DNA from: an uncultured Nitrosomonas sp.
Lineage (GTDB): Bacteria; Pseudomonadota; Gammaproteobacteria; Burkholderiales; Nitrosomonadaceae
Length of the DNA stretch: 41,564 nt
Assembly: GCA_902826055.1 (NCBI GenBank)
Contig: CADEDJ010000026.1
Location: 1 to 41,564 of the forward strand
Direction: 5' to 3'
Made by a program: the position numbers and the translations under genes. Below the pieces are notes generated by a model. The model saw only the letters and a list, made by a program, of their open reading frames with translations. It was not told where the DNA came from and did no database searches. Numbering within the stretch: position 1 is the first letter of the stretch; every line of letters starts with the position of its first letter. Below are positions 16,921 through 25,140 of the stretch, piece after piece.

Positions 16921-19152
16921 CTAAACCAGCTCATTCTCATAGGCTGAAATAACTTCAGTAATAACCGCACGCGCTGCTAGCGCTTTTGAACCATCTTCTA
17001 TCCGAACAGCTTCTTTTAGATTACGCAATGCATTTTCCAGTTTTACGCGTTGTAGCACACCTATGCGTAATTCCAAATCAGGCAGGAAAATTGCAGCGTT
17101 TAAGGAAGCTCTTTCAGAAGCCAGCAAGGCTTGATTATTGTCAGCGCCAAAATTTGCTTCAATCTGACTGATATTCCTGTTCAATTGACCAATAATGCCT
17201 TTGCTGATATCGCTTACGATTTCATTTGCCACAACATTAGCCATATCGCCGGTTAATTGTGCTTGGATGCGATTGTGTCCGGTTGGATTGTCCTGCGCGA
17301 TAAACACATCGATGATGCGATAAAACACCTCGCCTTCAACTTGCTTTTCTCGGGCTTCCGCGACATCAGCGTTCCTGTCGAGGATGATGCCTTCCACTTC
17401 GCGCAATACGCCAATCAAGAAGGTTCTTACTAAAGGATAAAGAATATTTTCACGTGCCAACGCTACATTGAGGCGGTCATTATCACTGTTGGTTTTAGTT
17501 AAGGCTTCTTTACCTTGTACAAAAGCTTGTGTAATTTGGTAGTCGAGATCCGGGTTTGTGCCGGTTTCCAAGGTTTGCTTATCGTCTGTTAACACTTTAT
17601 TGTCTCGGGATGCTGTCCCGATGATTGCTAAAAATGCCGAATAAGCTCTGTCCCATTCCAGCGTTAATTGATCCGCTGAAAGTGTATCAAAATTCTCAAT
17701 CACTAAGTTTGTGCGATCATAAACAGCCATTGCAAAAACTCGTTGCAGCGATTTATCAATAACTTGAGCGGCTAAAGGCACTTCATCTTGATTTCTAATT
17801 GCGTCGATCGCTGCTAAGACATCTTGATCAATCGACAATCCATAAATTTGATCAACGATTTGCGTTAATTGCTGCAGTTCGCCATCATAGGCGGCAAGAA
17901 TCGCATCCGCATCGACTTGATCTTGCCCTCTTAGCTCACCAATCGTCTGAAAACTGGATACTGCATTATCAACAAAAGCGGTATCGGTAGTAATTTCATA
18001 CTGTGCTTGCTTCAATTGGCCTTCATAATTGGTCAAAATAGCCAGAGCCGCTTCACGTGCCTGTTCAGATTTGGAAACATCGATTTCGCTGCTAGCGGTA
18101 AGCAGATTCTCAAGTGCACTTTCCAAGTTGGTGCGCTCTCCTGCTCCAAGTCTCAATTCCAAATCGGGCAGAATAATTTGCGCAAAATATTTGGCTCCAG
18201 CCGCTTCAGCCATTGCATGAGCGCGATCGCCTTCCCCAACAGCCGATTCTTGCCCGTTCATTTCAGCTTTAACACGTCCAATCAGACCCTTACTCAATTC
18301 ACTGACCATTTCGTCAACTTTAATATTCGCTAAATCACCGACCAAGCGTGCTTTAATGTATAAATTACCTGCGGGGTTATCGCGAGAAATTAACGGCTCA
18401 ATGATTCGATAAAAAATTTCACCTTCTTTTTGAGCGATACGCGCTTCTTCAAGATCCGCATTTCTATTATTAATTACGCCAGCCAATTCCCTTAATACGC
18501 CGATGTAATACGCGCGAGCTAACGACATTCTTATTGTATAGCGCTCAACCTGAACAACACTGAAATCTTCAGCGGCATTATCTTTATTAAGTGCGCTTCT
18601 GACGCGTGCGAAAGATTCAGTTACCTGAGTATCCAGTCCTGGATTAGTGCCTGCTTCTAAGCTTTGCTTATCTGCACTTAATACTTGATTTTCTCTGGCC
18701 ACGGTTCCGGAAATGGCTTGAAAAGCCGCTTCGGATTCATCCAACATTTGAACTAAAGTGGTTGATGACGCTGTTTCAAATTCATCGCGTATCGCGGAAA
18801 TCCGATTCCAAATACTCTGATAGAAAACCCGCTGCAAGGTTTTATCGACGACTTGCGCTGCTAATGCTGGCTCAACGTCGTTGATAATATCGTTGATGGC
18901 TACTTGAGCATCATTATGAAGCTCTAGATTATTAGTTCCATCAATTTCCTGCGTTAAGGTCTGCAAAGCCCCGGTATAAGCTGCTGCAACCGCTTCTCCA
19001 TTTATTGGAAACTCTCTGCGTAAAGTTCCAATCGTTTGAAAGGCATTAACGGCTGCCTGAATTGTTTGTACATTCGCTGCGGCTAAAACACTCATGCTGC
19101 TTAAGCTCAACAAGATAATGATTAAGCCCATATTCAATAACTTATTCATTGA
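16921..19152 (-). CDS. Secreted protein of two tandem homologous halves, possibly FEA1-like iron-assimilation protein
   Basis: The frame is open from 19182 (753 codons); I prefer the ATG at 19152 (MNKLLNMGLIII), which gives a shorter signal peptide ending LAAA. The mature protein is all-helical and consists of two copies of a ~350-residue unit. Paired landmarks are FQTIGTLR/FQTIGELR, AAQVVDKTLQRVF/AAQVIDKSLQRVF, LEAGTNPGLD/LETGTNPDLD, GVLREL/GVLREV, EGEIFYRII/EGEVFYRII, SKGLIGR/SKGIIGQ and LPDLELRLG/LPDLELRIG. There is no cysteine-based or haem motif. The EGxxFYRxI block recalls algal FEA1/H43 iron-assimilation proteins and bacterial relatives, but I hold that loosely. A Fur-box-like site upstream and the receptor gene next door point to iron. 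Confidence 0.7.
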   Translation of the reverse strand, partial: SMNKLLNMGLIIILLSLSSMSVLAAANVQTIQAAVNAFQTIGTLRREFPINGEAVAAAYTGALQTLTQEIDGTNNLELHNDAQVAINDIINDVEPALAAQVVDKTLQRVFYQSIWNRISAIRDEFETASSTTLVQMLDESEAAFQAISGTVARENQVLSADKQSLEAGTNPGLDTQVTESFARVRSALNKDNAAEDFSVVQVERYTIRMSLARAYYIGVLRELAGVINNRNADLEEARIAQKEGEIFYRIIEPLISRDNPAGNLYIKARLVGDLANIKVDEMVSELSKGLIGRVKAEMNGQESAVGEGDRAHAMAEAAGAKYFAQIILPDLELRLGAGERTNLESALENLLTASSEIDVSKSEQAREAALAILTNYEGQLKQAQYEITTDTAFVDNAVSSFQTIGELRGQDQVDADAILAAYDGELQQLTQIVDQIYGLSIDQDVLAAIDAIRNQDEVPLAAQVIDKSLQRVFAMAVYDRTNLVIENFDTLSADQLTLEWDRAYSAFLAIIGTASRDNKVLTDDKQTLETGTNPDLDYQITQAFVQGKEALTKTNSDNDRLNVALARENILYPLVRTFLIGVLREVEGIILDRNADVAEAREKQVEGEVFYRIIDVFIAQDNPTGHNRIQAQLTGDMANVVANEIVSDISKGIIGQLNRNISQIEANFGADNNQALLASERASLNAAIFLPDLELRIGVLQRVKLENALRNLKEAVRIEDGSKALAARAVITEVISAYENELV

Positions 19153-19230
19153 AGTCATGAGCCTATTATTTAACAATGACATTCTAAATAACTCCTTTCT
19201 TTCATAATTAATTACCAGAATAATAATTAT

Positions 19231-19249
19231 AGTGATAATTATTATTATT
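19231..19249. promoter_or_regulatory. Fur box upstream of the duplicated secreted protein
   Basis: AGTGATAATTATTATTATT matches the Fur consensus AATGATAAT-N-ATTATCATT at 16 of 18 defined positions. It lies in the 103-base gap between this gene's start and the stop of the receptor gene, so the gene probably has its own iron-controlled promoter. Confidence 0.6.
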
Positions 19250-19285
19250 TACAAAAATTATTAAACCTAAATTTCTGTAGAAAAA

Positions 19286-21703
19286 TTAAAAACCAGCGAT
19301 CAGCGAAGCCCTAACCGCGATCGGTGAGCCGGGTGTAATATTAAAATCGTTATGTGCGGCCGCAAAATATTTGGTATCTAATAAATTTTCAATATTTATT
19401 TGACCGCGAAAGTGCTTTGAAAATTGGGCAAACAAGGCTGCATCAACGCGAGTAAAGTCAGGTAAACTGACTCTATTAGTCAGCGAAGCAAACATACTGT
19501 CCCGATGAATTACACCAAATGCCGCACCAATGCGGGGTGTGAAATCATAACGGCTCCACATTGAAAATGTATGTCGCGGCAATTCAGCCACTGTGGCACC
19601 TTTTCTGGCAACACCAAAGATATCGCTGGTAATTTCCCCATGTTGAAAAGCATATCCTCCCATTACACTCCAATTTGAAGAAAGCTGACCGGTAAGCGTC
19701 ACTTCGACGCCTTCTGTTCTTTGTCCTTTGGTCAGGAAAGTTTGCCCACCAATGATAGAATTGATGACATTAGTGCGATCCAATTGATAGACCGCTCCTG
19801 TTAATGATAAATCAGGGCGTATATCCCATTTGACTCCAGCTTCTAATGTTGTAAATTTCTCGGGTTTCAGTGTTTCTACTGTGACATTTAATGACGTTAA
19901 TTGATCGCCAGCACGAGGAACAAAAGCCCTACTATAACTGGCATAAAAAGAAACCGGTTCAAAAGGCTTATAAATTATGCCAAAGCGAGGTGCAATCAAG
20001 TCGTCGTTAGTTTTTAAATGATCTCTTGGACCATTCTTTTGACGGAAATCAACTTCGAATAAATCATAGCGAACACCTACGATCGCTTGTAGCTGCGGTA
20101 TTATTTCAATCTGATTTTGGATGTAAAGTGACGTTACATTGACTACACTGCGGTTTAAAGCATCGATATCGCCCCCTACGTCCCTGTTTCTAAAGGTAAT
20201 AGGTATATTTGTAATCGAATTGCCCAGAGAAACAGGCACACTGGTTGTTGCCAGATTATTATTGAATAAACCGGTTTCCCGTCTGTTATGGGTTTCCTGA
20301 CGACCAACCTCGATACCCGCCAGTAATGTATGTGCAATGAATCCTGTGTTTACAGAATAAATCAAATTTGTTTGATTAAAAACATTCTCGCGATCGGTGG
20401 TATTGTTATAAGCCCCGAGTGTTAATTGCCCTGAAGAAAGATTAAGCCCGCTATTGGCAAACACATTCTGATAGAACTTATCATACAAGGCATAATTTGT
20501 GCGATTCTGTAAGGTAACTCCGGAATCAAACTTATGTTCAATCAAAGAGTTAAACGATAACACATCGATATTTGCGTTACTGCGTTTGGGATCACCAAAA
20601 AATTGTGAGCGATTAACATTCACAGGTCCTGTTATTTCACCAGTACGACCTAGCACTGAGGTAATACCTCTATCGGCTGTACGATCGTCATGAAATCGTT
20701 CCATATTTGCAACGACTTTAGTTCGTGGAGTGGGTTTGATGGTCACTGTGGGAGAAATTCCGAGCCGCTCCATACTGACACCATCACGAAAGCTTCCAGC
20801 ATCTTCATATAAAGCATTCAAGCGAACAGCGGCAACGTCATTGATGACGTAGCCCGCATCAGCCGTCATGCGTTTCTGATTAAATGATCCACCTTGAAAA
20901 ATAAACTCGTTCACCGGATTCCAGTTGGCTTCTTTGGTAACTCGATTCACTACACCGCCCGAACCTCCCCGGCCAAAAATCATTCCATTAGCGCCTTTCA
21001 AAACTTCAACACGTTCTATGTTGTATAGATCGCGGTAATACTCGACATCATCACGGATACCATCAGTAAAGAAATCACCAGTTGAACGGTTGCCACGAAA
21101 CACTAATGCATCGCGGTTACCTTCACCTTGCGAAACGCCTACGCCAGGTACGTAACGTACGGCATCAGCAATACTCCGGATTGATTGATCTTTAATCAAA
21201 TCATTCGTCACAACTGAAATTGCTTGCGGCACATCTCGTAACAGAGTATTCGTTTTTGTGGCCGTATTGGTACTGACAGCAGCATAACGACTAGTATTAG
21301 TTGCGGTGACTTGGATTGAAGGCAAAGTAACTATTGCTTCGGCTGTTGCAGCGGTAGAAAGTGCAGTAATGCTATATCCATCAACTTGCTTGATTGCTTG
21401 TAAGCCAGAGTTTTCCAGTAACTGATCTAGTGCCTGTTTAATTTCAAATTCACCAGTTAATCCAAAACTCATTTTTTCCTGCAATATAGCCGAATCAAAA
21501 GATAACTTTATTTTTGATTGCTTTGCAAATTGATTTAAAACATCTTGCAGAGAACCTGCCGGAATATCATACATTACTACTGCTATTGAATTAACTTCTT
21601 GAGGTTCTGCAGCAGCTAGATTAAGTGGAAAAACGTTAATGATGCATAAAATAATCGATACTACAGAAAAAAGAACGCTTCTAATAAAACCACGAATATT
21701 CAT
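19286..21703 (-). CDS. TonB-dependent siderophore receptor with N-terminal STN signalling domain
   Basis: 805 residues. A signal peptide covers about 1-32. Residues 40-112 are an STN domain (IPAGSLQDVLNQFAKQSK...), as in FecA and FpvA, where it contacts an anti-sigma factor. The plug follows at about 140-255 (LLRDVPQAISVVTNDLI, YVPGVGVSQGEGNRD, VEVLKGANGMIFGRGGSGG), then the 22-strand barrel, with ENLLDTKY near the end and a final Phe. The plug motifs are those of ferric-siderophore receptors. It imports an iron chelate across the outer membrane with TonB-ExbBD, encoded 2 kb upstream. No sigma/anti-sigma pair is in the window although the STN domain predicts one, and I see no convincing Fur box in its 5' region. 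Confidence 0.92.
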   Translation of the reverse strand: MNIRGFIRSVLFSVVSIILCIINVFPLNLAAAEPQEVNSIAVVMYDIPAGSLQDVLNQFAKQSKIKLSFDSAILQEKMSFGLTGEFEIKQALDQLLENSGLQAIKQVDGYSITALSTAATAEAIVTLPSIQVTATNTSRYAAVSTNTATKTNTLLRDVPQAISVVTNDLIKDQSIRSIADAVRYVPGVGVSQGEGNRDALVFRGNRSTGDFFTDGIRDDVEYYRDLYNIERVEVLKGANGMIFGRGGSGGVVNRVTKEANWNPVNEFIFQGGSFNQKRMTADAGYVINDVAAVRLNALYEDAGSFRDGVSMERLGISPTVTIKPTPRTKVVANMERFHDDRTADRGITSVLGRTGEITGPVNVNRSQFFGDPKRSNANIDVLSFNSLIEHKFDSGVTLQNRTNYALYDKFYQNVFANSGLNLSSGQLTLGAYNNTTDRENVFNQTNLIYSVNTGFIAHTLLAGIEVGRQETHNRRETGLFNNNLATTSVPVSLGNSITNIPITFRNRDVGGDIDALNRSVVNVTSLYIQNQIEIIPQLQAIVGVRYDLFEVDFRQKNGPRDHLKTNDDLIAPRFGIIYKPFEPVSFYASYSRAFVPRAGDQLTSLNVTVETLKPEKFTTLEAGVKWDIRPDLSLTGAVYQLDRTNVINSIIGGQTFLTKGQRTEGVEVTLTGQLSSNWSVMGGYAFQHGEITSDIFGVARKGATVAELPRHTFSMWSRYDFTPRIGAAFGVIHRDSMFASLTNRVSLPDFTRVDAALFAQFSKHFRGQINIENLLDTKYFAAAHNDFNITPGSPIAVRASLIAGF

Positions 21704-22011
21704 AATGGGTTACAGCAATACTATTTATGCAGTTTTAAACCCCTAAGCAAACATTTACCCATCACAACGCGAAACAAGCAATAAATATAACTCAACCTAT
21801 ATCTGCGCTTAATTAACTTACGCGGACTAACTTGAGTACCAATTTAATTATATTTCTGATATTAATTAAAATATTTTTAATACAAGCAATAACTGGTATG
21901 CAGGTATCTTCTCTCGAGTTTAAAGTAAAACACAATTCATTATTGCTTTCTAGGCCATAAAACTCACTTACTACTATTAATCAAAATACAGCCACGCATC
22001 CTCTCACTTTT
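21704..22011. other. Intergenic region between the receptor gene and bfd
   Basis: About 308 AT-rich bases upstream of the receptor gene. It should hold the receptor promoter, but I find no clear Fur box, riboswitch or open frame. Short AT palindromes such as GATATTAATTAAAATATT near 21860 are not specific enough to name. Confidence 0.5.
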
Positions 22012-22236
22012 TCATGCTGCTGTCTTACACACGCAAGCCGATTGAGGAATAAAGCTCTGCACTTGTGATTTTTGTGACAGTGTTTCGTCAAGGATCTGTT
22101 TGGCATGACTTGCACATAAACCACATTGCTCTGTGATCCCCAAGCAAGCTTTTAAGTCTCTCATCCGATTAGCGCCTTGATAGATTGCCTCACGTAATGC
22201 ACTTTCCGTTACACCTCTACAGACACATACATACAT
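22012..22236 (-). CDS. bfd: Bacterioferritin-associated ferredoxin (BFD-like [2Fe-2S] protein)
   Basis: 74 residues. Cys4, Cys6, Cys38 and Cys41 (MYVCVC and CGLC) bind a [2Fe-2S] cluster in the BFD fold. In Pseudomonas and E. coli Bfd hands electrons to bacterioferritin and releases stored iron when iron is scarce. The last 20 residues extend beyond the usual domain and contain another CVC. The gene is single, follows a Fur-box-like sequence, and sits among iron uptake genes, all consistent with iron-starvation induction. No bacterioferritin gene is in the window. Confidence 0.9.
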   Translation of the reverse strand: MYVCVCRGVTESALREAIYQGANRMRDLKACLGITEQCGLCASHAKQILDETLSQKSQVQSFIPQSACVCKTAA

Positions 22237-22312
22237 AATAAATATACCTTTAACTAGATATCGTTATTAAAAGTTTTAAATTTTATGGAACAGCACTTAA
22301 AAAATTATTAAT

Positions 22313-22331
22313 AATGAGAATGATTATTAAT
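22313..22331. promoter_or_regulatory. Fur box upstream of bfd
   Basis: AATGAGAATGATTATTAAT matches AATGATAAT-N-ATTATCATT with three differences. It lies 77 bases before the bfd start and after the exbD stop. Confidence 0.6.
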
Positions 22332-22421
22332 TATAAACGTTTCATAAAAAAAAGCAAATGAAAAACTCATTTCTTAATTCTTAGTGTTGTGTGTATTGTA
22401 ATTATCAGAAATTGATAGTTA

Positions 22422-22838
22422 TTATTCTGTAGGATCAGTTATAAAACCAATTTTCGTCACACCAGCTTTGGCAGCTATACTCATAATCTGAGCAACCTGT
22501 TCATAACGTGCCAATTTATCTGCACGGATATGCAATTCTATTTGAGGAGCTAGAGTTATTGCTGAACCAAAGCGCAGCGCCAATTGATTCAATAACACGG
22601 ATTCACCATTCCAGAAGATGTCTCCATTTACTCGTATGGCAAGTTCGATATGTTCAGGTTGAGTAATATTAGGAATACTTTCTGCTTTGGGTAAATCAAT
22701 TTTGACTGAATGGGTCAGCAATGGCGCAGTAATAATAAAAATTATTAGGAGCACCAGCATAACATCAACTAAAGGCACTACATTGATTTCCGCCATTGGT
22801 GCCTGACGTCCGCTATCTTGCATACTACCAAATGCCAT
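22422..22838 (-). CDS. exbD: Biopolymer transport protein ExbD
   Basis: 138 residues: a short cytoplasmic N-terminus, one membrane helix (VPLVDVMLVLLIIFIITAPLL) carrying the proton-conducting Asp in PLVDVML, and a periplasmic domain. With ExbB it uses the proton gradient to drive TonB. The ATG overlaps the exbB stop (TAATG), so translation is coupled. It is the third gene of tonB-exbB-exbD. Confidence 0.95.
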   Translation of the reverse strand: MAFGSMQDSGRQAPMAEINVVPLVDVMLVLLIIFIITAPLLTHSVKIDLPKAESIPNITQPEHIELAIRVNGDIFWNGESVLLNQLALRFGSAITLAPQIELHIRADKLARYEQVAQIMSIAAKAGVTKIGFITDPTE

Positions 22839-23608
22839 TATTGTCCTCTCTCAATCGCAATATGATTGACTTCATTTACGGTCGATTGCGATGATTGTAA
22901 CGTAGGAGCGGATACCTCATCAGCTTGATTACGATTATCACCGATGGTGATCAATGTAAACAAATCATGTGCAAAAGCTTCCAGTCGTGCAATCCAGATG
23001 CGATTACGACGTACAAAAGCGTTGTAAGCCAATACCGCTGGAATTGCCACGGCCAATCCTAATGCAGTCATAATCAGAGCTTCCCCCACCGGTCCAGCAA
23101 CTTTATCCAAAGTCCCTTGCCCGGAAAGTCCAATCTGTATTAGCGCATGATAGATACCCCATACCGTACCAAATAAACCAATATAAGGTGCTGCAGAACC
23201 TGCAGACGCAATTAAAGTTAAACCATTTTCAACATGCGCTGTTTCCTGATCAATACCGTTGCGCAACGTGCGCGTTAAAAACTCACTCGTACCACCCGCT
23301 ACAGCTAATTTATTTGAACTGTAAATTTTAGAGTCGACCGCGGCATCGATACCTAACTTAGCAAGTTCTGCAAAAGCATTATTGGGAGCAGTTGTTTTGA
23401 ATTGAGCGCTAACAGCCTGCAAGGAGTCGACACTCCAGAAATGCTTTAGAAAAATTTCTGCTCGGCGCTTAGCAACGTAATTAGCAATACTTTTTGTGAA
23501 AATTAAATACCAACTTGCAACTGAGAGTGATATCAGCAAAACCAACACGGTCATGCCAACACCATCCAGTTGAGTAAGAAAGTTTGAAAAACCGAGTCCT
23601 TGTTCCAT
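22838..23608 (-). CDS. exbB: Biopolymer transport protein ExbB (MotA/TolQ/ExbB family)
   Basis: 256 residues with three membrane helices, near 15-35, 125-155 and 175-200. AYIGLFGTVWGIYHAL and the following VAGPVGEALIMTALGLAVAIPAVLAYN are the family's conserved helices, which form the pentameric stator around ExbD. It starts three bases after the tonB stop, with AAGGAAA as ribosome-binding site inside the end of tonB. The N-terminus lacks the long periplasmic extension of some Pseudomonas ExbBs. Confidence 0.95.
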   Translation of the reverse strand: MEQGLGFSNFLTQLDGVGMTVLVLLISLSVASWYLIFTKSIANYVAKRRAEIFLKHFWSVDSLQAVSAQFKTTAPNNAFAELAKLGIDAAVDSKIYSSNKLAVAGGTSEFLTRTLRNGIDQETAHVENGLTLIASAGSAAPYIGLFGTVWGIYHALIQIGLSGQGTLDKVAGPVGEALIMTALGLAVAIPAVLAYNAFVRRNRIWIARLEAFAHDLFTLITIGDNRNQADEVSAPTLQSSQSTVNEVNHIAIERGQ

Positions 23609-23611
23609 TAA

Positions 23612-24325
23612 TTAATTTCCTTTGAGCACAAAATTGAAAGGTTGCAATGCAACCGCCCGAACAGGTTGACCATTACGCAATGACGGATTACATTGCCAGC
23701 TTTTTACAGCAGTTAACGCAGCCGAATCAAGACGCTCATAGCCGCTGCTATTAATAACTTTTGCATCATCAATATGACCCTTCTCATCCAATTCTACGCG
23801 TAACACTAGCTTACCCTCTTCACCCATGCGCCGGGAAATGGCAGGATAAGAAGGCGCTGTTAATTTAGGACAAGAAACTGATAATTCGGAAGATAATGTT
23901 ACTGGCCCTGCCGGCATTTGTGCAGGCAATCCCCCCCCAGATGCAGATTCCTTAACCTGTTCCGTAACCGGTTCAGCAAATGGTTCTGGCAATGTTTCCA
24001 CCATTTGTTGTTTGGGTGTTACTGGCGATTTCACCGCGAGACGCTCTTGTTTAGGTTTGATTATGGGCTTTTTTGCCGGCTGGAGTTTAACAGGAGTAGG
24101 TTCAGGCAATACTTCGGGGGTAGCATTTGACACCGTTGATGGCGCTGTAATCAGCTCGGCAAATAATGTAACCATCTGTTCGGGGGGCGGAATTAATCGC
24201 TGATTCCATAAAACATATAATACCGCAGCATGTACTACCAGCACAAACAAAAACCCGGGCAATGAGATAAGGCGCGGTGGTTGCGATCCTAAGTACTCAA
24301 AATTTTTCCGTGTTAATGAATGCAT
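23612..24325 (-). CDS. tonB: Energy transducer TonB
   Basis: 237 residues. A membrane anchor covers about 20-40, followed by a Pro/Lys/Glu-rich spacer (PEPTPVKLQPAKKPIIKPKQ and on) that spans the periplasm, and a C-terminal TonB domain from about 155 (YPAISRRMGEEGKLVLRVELD, SSGYERLDSAALTAVKSW). It passes ExbBD energy to TonB-dependent receptors, presumably including the receptor at 19286-21703. First gene of the operon, behind a Fur-box-like site. Confidence 0.93.
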   Translation of the reverse strand: MHSLTRKNFEYLGSQPPRLISLPGFLFVLVVHAAVLYVLWNQRLIPPPEQMVTLFAELITAPSTVSNATPEVLPEPTPVKLQPAKKPIIKPKQERLAVKSPVTPKQQMVETLPEPFAEPVTEQVKESASGGGLPAQMPAGPVTLSSELSVSCPKLTAPSYPAISRRMGEEGKLVLRVELDEKGHIDDAKVINSSGYERLDSAALTAVKSWQCNPSLRNGQPVRAVALQPFNFVLKGN

Positions 24326-24445
24326 TACAAAAAGTAAATTAAATCAAATCAAAATATAGACAATGAGTTAACTTTAAAAACCACAGCCTCATTACCATTT
24401 AAGCATAATTCTTTATAATGCTTAGTTACTAGATATATTAACGCA

Positions 24446-24464
24446 AACGATAATAATTATCAAT
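24446..24464. promoter_or_regulatory. Fur box between tonB and the RDD gene
   Basis: AACGATAATAATTATCAAT matches AATGATAAT-N-ATTATCATT at 16 of 18 positions. It lies 121 bases before tonB (minus strand) and 41 bases before the RDD gene (plus strand), so it could control both. Confidence 0.7.
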
Positions 24465-24504
24465 CATTACACTAATAATCTTTTTTATCTTTTATCATAT
24501 AGAC

Positions 24505-24921
24505 ATGACTAAATCGACACCTGGATTCTGGCGACGAGCAATCTGCCTAATTTACGAATTCCTACTTTTACTGGCCGTTTTATTTGTAGCCAGTTTTATT
24601 TTTCATCTTATTTTTCGTGATACCCACGCCCCATATTTCAAGCCATTATTTCAATTCTATTTACTAGTAATTATGGGATATTATTTCATTTGGTTTTGGA
24701 TACGGGGAGGACAAACACTTGCTATGCAAACCTGGAAAATGCGTGTTGTCTCCGCAAGAGGCGAAAGATTAACGAAGAAACAAGCTATTACACGTTATTT
24801 ATTTGCATTATTGAGTATTTTTTTCTTTGGTTTAGGGATTCTTTGGGCGCTATTTGATCGCGATCATCAATTTTTGCATGATCGGCTCGCAGGAACGCGT
24901 ATTGTTAGTGTTGAAAACTGA
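24505..24921 (+). CDS. RDD-family membrane protein
   Basis: 138 residues. The N-terminal GFWRRAICLIYEFLLLL carries the Arg-and-acidic pattern of RDD proteins (here with Glu in place of the Asp). Three membrane segments lie near 12-35, 50-70 and 90-115. The closing QFLHDRLAGTRIV is the second RDD landmark. The family's role is unclear; some members affect ion homeostasis. In many betaproteobacteria a gene of this kind stands among housekeeping genes, so the Fur box in front may serve only tonB. Confidence 0.85.
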   Translation: MTKSTPGFWRRAICLIYEFLLLLAVLFVASFIFHLIFRDTHAPYFKPLFQFYLLVIMGYYFIWFWIRGGQTLAMQTWKMRVVSARGERLTKKQAITRYLFALLSIFFFGLGILWALFDRDHQFLHDRLAGTRIVSVEN

Positions 24922-25140
24922 AATCTTTTTATGCACTAATTAATCGCAAGTAAAAAAGAACAATTTTAGTTTTGCAGTTAACAGAAAAATGTATGATAAT
25001 CGAAATGTTAAGCATGTAACTATCAATGAATAAATTTAGTTTAGTTGCAAGCGTATTAAAGATGATTGGTTTTTGAATCCGTAAAATGAAAATATAAATG
25101 TTCTATATTTTATAAAGATACAAAGATTTCCATTTAAAAA

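Noticed and set aside
21704..22011. Fur box in front of the TonB-dependent receptor gene
   Set aside because: AT-rich partial palindromes exist but none matches the 19-base consensus well enough to separate from background.
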